Below are positions 40,101 to 52,100 of a stretch of DNA of 64,000 nt, one piece after another (position 1 is the stretch's first letter; each line of letters starts with the position of its first letter). Origin of the DNA: Toxotes chatareus (lineage: Eukaryota > Chordata > Actinopteri > Toxotidae); the NCBI GenBank assembly GCA_016801885.1, contig CM028891.1, forward strand, positions 16,777,017-16,841,016. Reading direction: 5' to 3'. Under the pieces are notes generated by a model. It was given only the letters and a program-made list of their open reading frames with translations, was not told where the DNA came from and searched no databases. The position numbers were made by a program, and so were the translations under genes.

Positions 40101-43100
40101 AATTACTTATTTCAGTGGCCACCACAGAGATGTTGTGCCATTTGGATATTTCTCTGTCCAGTGCTTTCAGTGTTGTGATGGTGCCATTCACAGAGTCAAT
40201 GTTGAACAACCTCTCTAGATCTGTATGCCGATCAATGGAGTATCTGAAAGAACAACACACAAAAAAAAAACATTATTTAAACCAACACATATACAGGTCA
40301 TCCCATGCCAACTCATCCAGAATTCAGAACTTTTCTCAATTCATATCATGGATCTTTTCAAAAAATAAGGGGAGAAAGAGAGAAAAATAAAAAATAAAAA
40401 CATCTATTACCTATAAACTTTGCAAAATCCTATAGCTCTACTCCAAATCATAGGAGATCCTAGCTGAGTTGGTATGGAATGACTCATAACTCCTTAACTG
40501 TAAACATAGCATATACGGTTTTTATCTATCACTGCTTTGGACATTTGCATACATGTAATGTTTCTCATAAAACTGAGAGCAGCTTTGATCCTTGGTGCTT
40601 GCACAGATCTGTCTTCACACACAAAAGCACTTCTTAACTTCCTAAAAATGTGTTTTACACAGTAGGTACATCACTCGTTTGCAAAAGAAAATATATTCTG
40701 TTCCCTCTGTTGTCCTCGTGCCTGCTCATTTGTCATAGTCAACTTTCATATTCCACTGAAATTTGAAAATGCAACACAATACGCCATGTGGCATGGGCCG
40801 AGAGTGGCATATCTCTGTGTATGAGACGGGCAGGCGCCATATGTGTGGAATGGCGGCGCTGAGCTGTGTGAATCGATACAGCAAATTAGGCTCTTTCACT
40901 TTGACTTTGTGCAGTGCCACAGAGGGCTTACATAATTCTGGGAAATAAACAGTGTCTGTATTCACTTCACAAGGCCACTGCCATCTTCCACAGGGAAATC
41001 ATCAGGAGGGACCCATGAATAATATAACCCCCCCCACCCCACCCCATCCCACACTATACTGACACATGGCCTGAGTGATGGATTAGGTTTAGCCAAGTAG
41101 GCACATTTTTGTCCTCAATCTAAAAAATCTGATAAGAGGAGACTTTGCATTTCTGCCATGTTTCCTGTTTTCTTATTGATTTTGTTCTAGTTTAATGAAG
41201 GCAATGTGTTTTGCAACAATCAAACAATCAAATTGTCACAATAAAGTGTTAGACTCACTTGGTTGGTGAGGAAGTCTTTGCTTAACAGGTCATTGATTAA
41301 TTTAAGTTTACCAAATCGTGAGTTCTGAATTCCCAAGGAAAATGATGTTATTGTGAAAAAGGTAGAAAACACATTTAGCATTTGGCTCTAACACTCTGAC
41401 ACTGTTTAGGGTCTAAACACTTCTCGCTGTCTCTGGGAGCGTACTTGACTGGCTTGCTGTCAGCGTCAGGGTCCCTGGCCGACACCACGCCGACGAAGCT
41501 GCCAGCAGCTGTGTCCTCGTGCACCTCGATGATGTAAGGGTTCCTGGTGAAAACAGGGGGCTCATCCACATCCTCCACTGTTATTTTGACCGTGGCGTAG
41601 TCTTTGAATTGCAGACCGTGGATGAACCTGGCATCTAAGTAGGTATTTTTCACCTCCACTCTGAACTCGTAGTCCCTCTTACTTTCATAATCCAGTGCCT
41701 GGAGATGAAAGAGCATCAGAAGTCAAGCTGTAGACTTTTCCATAAAAACACTCAGCCTCCAGGATTTTGATAGGCAATTTATTGCATTTCATTTGTCTGC
41801 CTTTATCTTTTTCATACTCTAAATTCTAAGTTACAAATCCAACTGAGGAATACTGATCTGGAAGGTCTTAGGGGAAAACTAAAGAGAGTTTCTAGCAAAA
41901 GACTGTTTTATATTATTCATTTCACAGGCTCAGGGTATCTGATTTTACACTGCAGTTCAAAAATATATTCTGTCGTCTTTCTTACATGAATGAACGTTAT
42001 CGGGGACTGTTTCTAATCTGAAACTCTACTATTCTGTCTTTCCAATGAAGTGAGACGTATATATTAAAATTAGATAAAAAGAGGGCTCAGTTAATTCAAG
42101 TTAATTCAAATTAAAATATACACTAAAACTTGAACATTCAGGAGAAACTCCTAAAAGTTAATTAATTTACCTTTTAGCAGTTTTACTTTCAGTCTTGTGC
42201 TAGATATACATCTTCATTTGGTCCTGAGTTTTCGGAAATCTCCTCATTACAGTTGTATGAAAACATGTCACTTGTCACAAGAAGCGTTTTGTCTGATTCC
42301 ATGACCTTTATCAGTCAGTTAGTAGTTGACTCTTTGATGCTGTTTGCTTGCTACAAAGCACAGTGTGTTTAACGCACATAAAAGAAGGTTGTAAAGCACC
42401 TTTTTAATTATGATGACTCCCTCTTGTGTGGTTTGATCAGTGATAATGTTGAATATGTCATGACCACCGACAATACTGTACTCCATCTCAGCATTGCGAC
42501 CAACATCTGGATCATCAGCCTTAATACGGCCAATAGCGCCTCCGACCTCTGTCGACTCCACAGCGGTCACGAAAGGAATCTGTACATGACAGCGAGGGAA
42601 ACGGATTTACTGCACTCTCGTTTGTGCAGATGAGATGTGTCATGAGAGATCTGACTTTACCTCAGAGATTTGTGAAAAACATTAACTCATGTTTAAAAGA
42701 TATTTAAGAATCAGCAGGAAACGTGGAGAAATGGCCTCTTACGGTTAGCGAAGCGTGGTGGGCTGTCGTTCACGTCAGAGAGGGTGATGCTGACTGTAGT
42801 GGTCCCTGAAAGCCCACCCATCTGTCCAGCCATGTCTTTAGCTTGGATCACAACCTGGTAGTTTTCCTTGACTTCTCTGTCCATGCCAGGGAGGGCTGTT
42901 TTGATGGTGCCTGTAAAAAACCCCCAAAAAACATACATATATAACTATTTTTTCAAACCGCATTAACCTTTATATAAAGTGTGTCAATAAGACAGTTTGC
43001 AATTTTTAGAATTTTGTCAGGTGACAGGTGAGCTTTGTTCCCCAGCTTCCAGCCAACAGACTACCTCTGCACTGAACACCTGAGATAATGAGATCATTTT

Positions 43101-46100
43101 GACGTTAATAATGTCCTTTCCTTCTTGGTATGAAGGGAAATATTGAAAGCTTACTTCCCAAAATGTCAGATATTATTTAAATTAAATTTTAGACATGCTG
43201 TAAATAAATAATGTGAATAATGGCTTTGAAAGGGTTTTAAGCTTTAATGAGTCACAGACAAAGTGAATGGCTTATTAATGAGTGGATTCTTACAAAGAAA
43301 AGTCTTTATAGAAATGTTATAAATGCATGAACCACAGTCATCTTGAAAAGGTGCAGCTCTTCATATTTGATTGACTGGAAAGTTGAACGACACTTCTCAT
43401 CCAAATGAGAACAACAGAATTTGAAATTTACGCTGAAATGAATCGTCTCATTGATGAGTTCCAAAGGGAAGTTTTCAGTTTTAGTGAAGTAAAATCTAAA
43501 GTTGTGCAGGATTAGAAGCACTGAGAGGCAGATCCTTATTCAGCTTGTTTAATTCTCACAAAGACTCGCCCGAGCAGCGTGAGAGATCTGTTTATAGACT
43601 TGCATGACATGAGAAACTGCATCCAAGAGATCTTGCTGAGTGTGGCTTACCGTTTTCAGAATCCACAGAGAAATACGGTTGTCCCTGTAGAATGCTATAT
43701 ACAAGCTTGGCACTGTTCCCATACGTTTGATCATCAGCATCAGTGGCAGTAACAGTGACAACAGATGTACCTGCAAATAGAACATGCAAAGTCAATTTTA
43801 AAGCCAAAGCGGTGATACTGCACGATCAAGTAACTGACTCAACATATTTTTATTTGCTTCCCCTTCATATGGAGTGAATTTACTGTAAACCTTTCAGCAC
43901 TTCTCAGCAATGCAGTCATATTGACAGCTTAAATGCCAGCAGTGCCCTGGCATTGCTCGTCTTTTACTGGTAGCCAGAGAGTAATGTCTGATTTTCAGGT
44001 CTGGAGAAAGTTGAATTACTCGGCTGCAGAAAGGCAGCGATGTCTCAGTTAAGTCAATCAGGAACATAAAATTACTCGTCATTTCTTCTTTCCTTTCTAA
44101 AGAAACAACAGGGTAGTTGCTGCGTCTGCCTAAACTGTGAAACAAAAGTGATGGGCTTGCAGAATGTGGCTCTTCTGGCACCTCAGTGAAAATGATTGCT
44201 TTGATTAAACCACGCTGTCCTAGTAGATGGATCTCCTTTAAATATCAGTGCGACTGAAAGCTTCTGCGTTGTCAACACTTAAAGTGAAGATTTCTTTCTT
44301 CTTAAGCAACATATCACAGAGAGTCCGCTGAGTCTGATAAATCACAACTTTACCAGTCTGTTAACTGACCATTGAGCATGTCTGTTGCACACTAGTCTTT
44401 AAGCTGAGAAGCTAATTTTTATTTATTTTTGATGCATGTTGTCAGAACCACTGTGTGGCAGCATTAGAATAAAGCTTCTACTGAAGAGCTGTTTAGAATA
44501 ACTGTTTTCATAGATGCTGTATTTCTATGTACATTAAACGTTCACTGCCTTTCAGTATTCAAAGTATTATTCAGCAAAATGAGACAGTATCACAGAACCT
44601 GTAACACATACATTAACACCGTATGCTAAATACAAAATAATTAGACAACCAGCTTTCACAGTTAAGTAAAAGGTGCTGTAATATATGTTATTTGTAAGAA
44701 GAGCTTTGTCAGAAAGAGCTCCGTTTATGTCAGATAAACATATCATCGCCATCGAAGTCACTTCCATGTTAATTCCTGCATATTCAACCCAAGCATCTCA
44801 GTAATGCCACATTGCAAATACTGTCCTTGGCATTCAGGGGACCTCTGCCGTGTCCTGTTTGGGTCTGACTGTCTTCGTGCATACTAATGAACCCTTGAAC
44901 ATCTGTCCCACTTAGTCCCAGCACTGATAGCATAAAAGGGGGCCGCTGATTCTTCATGGCTGGCTGGCTTGATTAACCAGTGTGTTCAGTCTGAACATAT
45001 AAGGCAGTTTATTAGTCTGGAGACGAGCAGTGGTGACCCTGACCCACCTTTTGCCAGTATCCATGCAGCTGAGAAATCTAAGAACAGTGCATTATGAATT
45101 CCAAATAGGACATTGTTATAGACAATTGGGTTTTGATTTACCCTTGATTGCTCCCGTGTATTAATTTGTGGTTGCATAATTGAGGATTGATTTCAAGTTG
45201 CATGCATTATTTTCATAAGCTTTGTTTATATTCATGCCAATTGGTTTATTTATATTACTTGAATGGAATGAAGTGGAGTGCAATGAAGCAAATCCTTAAT
45301 TGGAAAGACTGTGACAATCTAAACTTTCAATATTTCTACTGCCTATTAAAAATGGCAAATGACGTTACTGGCCATGAATGCCCAATGAGCCTGACTAAAC
45401 AAAGAACAGTCACAAAAACAACACGTAACTCTGAACACTGCATCACATTAGCACGAGGTCACTTCTTCAAACTGAATATTTTGGCCAACTACCAGTATAA
45501 AACAGGGGAAAGTAGTAAATTCTTACATTTGACAAACTGGAACCAGCAAATATTTTACATTTTTCCTTGTGAAATCACTGAAATGATTAATTGAATATCA
45601 GATTTAGTAGCCAGTGAATTTTTTTGTTGATCTACTTTGTTGATGACTTGATCGATCCACCAGTCCATTCAGCTTTAAAATAAAAACAAACCATAACTTA
45701 CCAACTTCAGACATTTCAGGGACACTGGCGAAGTAGATGTCCTTCGCAAACTTTGGCGCATTGTCATTGATGTCATGAATTTTTATATTGAATTCAGTGT
45801 CTGGCTCCAGCTCTGCATTGGTGTTTCTATCCAGAACCTTGGCATGGAGTGTGTACATAGCTTTCTCTTCCCTGTCCAACCTCTTGGTGGCGTGAATATC
45901 CCCAGACTTCTCATCGATCAGGAACAGGGTGCCTGCTCCGTCTCCAGTCAGGACGTACTTCACGTTGCCGTCACCTTTGTCCATGTTGGAGTGCAGCTGA
46001 AAATTAGAGAAATTAGAATTAGAGACAGACATTTATAATATGCATGGAAACAAACTGCAGAGTCAAATCCAGTGATGTTTTAATGAGGTACGGCGCACTT

Positions 46101-49100
46101 TCCCGTCACTCACGTCAGGCTTACAAAAAAACACAGGGCTACAGCTTTCAGTCAGTCAGGCATTAGCTTTGTGTAACCACTGGCAACTCTGCACAGCTGT
46201 ATAAAGTTAAGCTCTACTATAAGAAAGAGAGAAAAGAAAGAAGCCATCCAGAATATTTACATGTACTAGTCATTGCCATTGAGCACCACTCCACACAATA
46301 ACAAATCTTTCCCTCCCTTGTTGCCATCAAGTCTGTTTGCAATAATAGGTGCTGTTTTTAACTGTGGCTGAAAATGTGAACAGTATACATACATAGAATA
46401 GAATAGAATAAAATAAATATAAAATGTCCTTGTTCCCAGGGGTCTTTTCTCTTTAGGCATAACTGAGAGAATTGTGCTTCTCGACAGCTCTTATACCCTG
46501 GCTACCTCTTCCTCTTCTTTTCTTCTTTCAAATAAATGAATGAATAAGTAAACTATTACAGGCGCAAGTAGAGGTAACATTTGTGAACTTGTAATTCCCT
46601 GCTGTCTGCACACATCTCTTAGGTTTCCAGTTAAGCTCTCTTTTTTCCTATCGGATTGGTTCTCTGAGGATCGAGGATGTTGTACACTTTATAGAAAGAA
46701 AAGGTCCTCTGAGTCAGATTTGTGAGCTCTGAAAACATAATTGACTTGACTTGACTGGCCTTTTGTTTTCCTTCAGATTTTATTTAAAATATCCAAGTAC
46801 CAAACTTATAAACACATACTCCCAAGTTCACTTACTGAACCTGCAGTAAATAAACAAAACGTGCTACTTGAGTTTCTTGGGAATTAAAACATTAAATAAA
46901 CCGTTACACTGGCTAAGGGGACTTCAGCTACATTTGCTCCATGGTCGAGATGTATAAAAGAACTGGTGACACTGTTGTGAACACTGAGATAATGGTGTAA
47001 ATCCACTGAGGAATCTATCTGTTTCTGTCTCAGAGCAGAACAGTGCCTTGGCTGCTGTAGTGTCAAGTGTGACATACTCCATTACTCCAGATCAAATTAG
47101 TCTTAGATTTTTCTTCCAAATTGCGCCTTTGAAAAATGATGAAAACCTGACCTACAGCAACAATTGCTAAAATTAGTCACCTCTGACCTATCCATCACCT
47201 TGAAGCGGCTCTAAGTGTCATGGAGGAGTAATGGTGGCATACTGTGACAGACACTTGATTCAAGCTCATTACTGTACTGGATCTGTCAGCAGATATATTT
47301 AGAGCACTATCTCATGGGTTCACATTTTAAATGACAAGTAGTTAGGGACACAGAATGTACGTCGGTATCTTATTAATATTAATGTCTGCATGCTGTGAGG
47401 AAACTAATTATTTTTTTTTCCTGCAGTTGAAAGAGTGATGTCAACAGTACAACTTTGGATGGAAATCAGCAATGTATTGCCAGCCAGAGTGTTAGCTATT
47501 CTCAGGCAGAATTAAAAAATGGGGACACGTGAAAAGAAGATGCTGTCAAGTTCAAATGAGCAATGTGCACAGTATTTGGTGTTGTGTTTGAAAATATTTT
47601 CATGCAGATGAACTTCATTATCCAAAGTCTATTAAACAGGAATATCAGTCAGCCTGAATTTTCACAGATATTTGTGCTCTGGGACAGTCTATTCATTGTT
47701 TGTGAATATGAATTCTCTCCTGAACTATAGACCAGCGAACCAAGGATTTATGACGTGTTTTGGATGTGAAGGCTGTAACTGCTTTGACTATGAATGACAG
47801 GCTAATTTTGGCAAGCAGGAGAGTGTGTTTGTTTGGGCTTTATATCTATGGTATGTGCAGTTAGCCCCCCCAAAAAAAAAAAAAAAAACTTAAAAAAAAA
47901 AAAATAAGTATAACACCACAGTCACTGTTTCCCTACTTTTAAATTCATAGTCTATGTTGTGGTATGCTGGCTGCAGGGTACATTAGGACAAGCTCACTAA
48001 GCAATGCTGAACTCCTCTGCAATGTAAGAAGAACATATTTCATTACTGATATTCAGAACTGTGACTACTGCTGTGCTTACAGTAGAATAATTAGGCCCAT
48101 ACAGTTTCAGGCCATGCTACATCACAGGAATTGCATTTTCTATTTTCCAGGAGTTTTCATCTGATTATTACCATATTTCCCAGTCTTGGTTGTTAATCCT
48201 GTAAAAAGGAACCTGAGAAGCAAAAACAACAAACAATGAGCCATCAAAGGAGCCTGTACCCTATGCAGCCAGCTGTCTACAGGGTAATAGGAACTTTACA
48301 TGTCTTTGCAGAACCTTGTGGTATGTATTTTCCATTTTTCCCTTAGTCTACGTGGGATAATGCAAATCTCTAGCTCAGGCACTTTTGTTAATTATTGGAT
48401 GTCTAATGTCAGTTTCCCAATCTTATGGGTAAACAGATTTAATCCCTATGGCCATGTAGATTTCTTACCGAGTGGTTGTGCAAAAAAAAAAAAAAAGCAG
48501 GGGTCTGGCACAAGTAAGCAATGTTGTACTGAGTGATCATGAGATATCATTCCATCTAAAAATAACCCATCCTGTGCATATAAATTGGTGAGGTACTGTT
48601 CCATCAACATGGATGTGTTGTTAAACAGCTAAGCTAAACAGATACCAGAGGTGAGTTTTCATATGCTGAAGTGTGCTAAACTCTGCATCTAACATGCAGA
48701 GTAAACATAGTACATTTAGTACAGCTAGAAAGAAAAATGGCACTGATACTCTTGTGTGTACTCAAAGTGTGGCACAAAGTGTTTTCACACAGCCTTAACA
48801 AAATCAAATGTTAGCACTACCTCGCTATATTTGCAGAGATTTAGAGGCTCTCCTTTCAAGGCCTTGCAGCACAAACACAGCCTTTTCAAGGCCTTACAAC
48901 AGAAGCACAGAAGAGAGCCTTGATGAGTTAAATCGCCTTGCACAAACACTGAGGAATTGTCAGTAGAGCAGCGAAATCATTGGCAATTCTTGTCAGGTCT
49001 CTGGTAAGCATTGCTCGGTGCTGCAAAGAGGAGATAGCAAAATAGAGTGCAGAACGGATACGGAATAATTACTCTTCCTCCCTGTCTTTCTTTCTCTTAA

Positions 49101-52100
49101 GACATTGACAAAAGTTCTTTACTATTTGAGCACTGTACTATAATGTACCTTATGCAGGTTAAAGTTACAGCTTACAGTATCTGTTGTGTGCTTTGTACCT
49201 TTTCATAGCTCATTCAACTTCTACAAAATGAATACATAAAAGAATCGGACAAGGCCATGCTAAATCTCATGGATAGTTATTGGCAAAATATTAACACAAC
49301 AAAGTGAGTTACCTTGAATATTCAAATTTAGGGCAGCATATTTTGTTTACAAGGCACAAGACAATGCAGTGTACCGAGAATTTAATAGGATTTTGTTCAC
49401 TTCAAACACACCACTCAAACGCTCCAGAATCCAAAGTTGGTGGTTGTATTGCTCAGCATTGCAAGTGTTCGCACTTCACAGCCCTGCTTAAGAAGTAGGG
49501 CAGCACAGCTGCACACAGTGAGTGCTCACACTCATTAATGGCTCCGTGAAAGTCAGTTAAAATGAGATTTGAGGGTTTTACGCTTCATACACGCACAGCC
49601 ACTGCATAGTGTGTTTACAATCATAAAATATACCAGGCTTTTTGACAATTGCTGCTGAGCCAGAGTAAATGCTCAGAACCATACTTTTACCAATACAGTT
49701 ATTTTATTTTATTTTTATCATTCTGTGAGGTATCAGTCAGCAGAATTCGGTATGTAAGCCTCAAAGCAGCATGTCTTTTGAACACCTCGATAAGCAATGT
49801 GAGCTGCATGTATTATATAGTGGAGCTGCAGCAGTGCACTGCTTTTTTTTTTTTTTGCAGTTAAGAGACGAGCTATACAAGGGTGTGACTGTTCTTTACA
49901 TCAAATTTGATTGCCGTAATCAAGAAATCAACCTCAAGTGACAGTTAGTGAGTGTGTGTGGGTTGATTGGAGAGGTTTGATTGAATGTGAAATAAACAAG
50001 GTCTCCCACAGTGCTCTGCAACGGCCATTAAATGATCTTTATGAGGGCGACCATCAAGGCTTTGATGGCTTTGTGCTGGGCATGAAAGTGCTTTTTGCAT
50101 TTGGACTCAGCTCTCCATTTCTCTTTCGCTTTCTTCCAATCTATTTGTCTGTCTGCCTGTCTAGCAGTGTATCTCTATCTCAATATGTCTTTCTATTGTT
50201 GTGACTTTCTGTCCCTCATTGTCCTATCTATCTTGCTCTGTCTGCCTTCTATTTATCTATTATTATGTCTGTTAGGGTTGTGAGTAACGGTTATTTTCGT
50301 TGATTGATTTTCCAGTTATGTTGGCAATGAATCAATAAATCATTTTGTCTGCAAAATGGGACAAAATAGTAAAGTAAAAATGTGTGTTATAATTTCTCAG
50401 AGACTAATATGATGTTTTGGGATTTCTTTTTTTTTTTCTAATGAACAGGCAACGACTCAAAGATACTCAGTTTTCTAAATATACAGACCAGTGCAACAGC
50501 ATATCCTTTCTACTGTTCTGTGTAATAACTCTTTATCTATCTATAACATCATATAATTTTAATTAATTAAAAATTAATATTATTAAAATAGTTTTGGATT
50601 AAGTTTCTATTGAGGGACTAATTGATTGACTAATTATCGCAGGTGTACTGATTTTCTATCTATCAAACCACCCTGTAACTTAGAAGTTAAACTGATGGAA
50701 TTAGTGGTACAGATCGCCACACAGCTTCTTCTTGAAAGCGTAATAGCAGTAAGTGGCTGCCCTATTTTCGCCCTCAGTAATTTATTATAGCCTCATGTTT
50801 TTTTGACAGTTTAATAGCAAATGATATTGGACACAGGAAGAGTGGAGAACTGGTGAATGTGATTGCTGTCATGCCGCAGAAGTTGGGCCCTAGAAAGCAT
50901 CAGAGAGCCGAGAAGAAAGCCACATTGCACCGGTCACTGGCATATCAACGGATGGCCCCATTTATAGTTAGCATTTCCTTTGTTGCTTCATCATATAATA
51001 CAACAAGGTGAATTTCATTGGCCTTCTTGATTGATATGTTTTCCTCTTCCTCTTCCTTCTTTCCCTATTCCATTTATTTTTGCTGTTCCCTTCTCTTCAC
51101 CACATCAGGATGATGCTTTCTGCAAAAGAAGTTGTCATATCCCCCTACTCAACCTTGCACAAGACACTTGTTTACTCCGGAGAATGAGGTGTGTGATGAA
51201 AGCCAGCTTCCTCAGAGAAAATTGGCTGTCGACAGTCACCTCATTTCCCTCCCTCGAGTTGATAACTGTAGCGTTCCCCATCACACCTTTCTTTATAGTG
51301 CTAGCACGGGTGAGCTGACAAGAACCTCTCTGATCTGGGTGGGTGGGGAGGAGGAACATTGTCCCGAAACTCTCCTTTTTTATCATCCTTAGGAGAAAAG
51401 TGTCTTGCAAGAGCTGTAGTTTTTGAATTTGGTCTGCAAAGCACCCTTTGGACGTCTGAGGCTGGTTTTAGTCTCCTGCCTGTTTTGAGTCAGACTTGTC
51501 TGTGCCTTGACCAGATGGACTGAATTTCAGAGATTCATGGAATCACAGTATTTGTCAAATGTCTTTATAGCATGCATGGATAGAATGAGAGTTCCTACAA
51601 AAAATATAGAATTATATGTCTGTGTGTGTTTTTTTTTTTTCATGTGTCATGGTGCCCAAAAAATCTCCTGAAGGGGTCATTCTGATGGCGCTGGTGTTGA
51701 ATGGGGCTTAGCAGCAGGACGTTTCAGCTCAGTTAATTTTGGTGTTACTGACTGATTTGAGCAGTGATTAAAACGCTTGCCTGATGAAAATGACTCAAGA
51801 AAAAAGTTTAAAACAAGTCTCTCAGGATGTGTTTGATTATCAAGAAGATATTTTTGTAACATTTTTTTTTTTTTTGTATTTGCCCAACAAGAAAACACTG
51901 GAATTTAAAATTTTAGATTTAGGATCTTCACTGAACAATGTGATTTAATAGTGCTGTTCAAACTGAGACGGACTCGAGGCAAAGAGAGCAGTGTGTGTGT
52001 GCACTTCCCGAGTATCTGATCTCTCCAGTTAACTGCGCCTGTAGCAGTCAGGTTTCTGGCAGCCCATTCGTCTTCAGCCAATTACATCAAACACTACTTC

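Noticed and set aside
42711..42743. Alternative exon 5 donor CAC|GTTTCC, 31 bases downstream of the GTAAGA donor
   Set aside because: It would restore frame with exon 6, but the site is weak, adds residues not seen in the family, and breaks the standard 168-bp exon length. Kept only as one explanation in the findings.
51031..51410. Overlapping frames on both strands in intron 2
   Set aside because: Three mutually overlapping frames, none with a motif. Typical of a stop-poor GC-richer patch.
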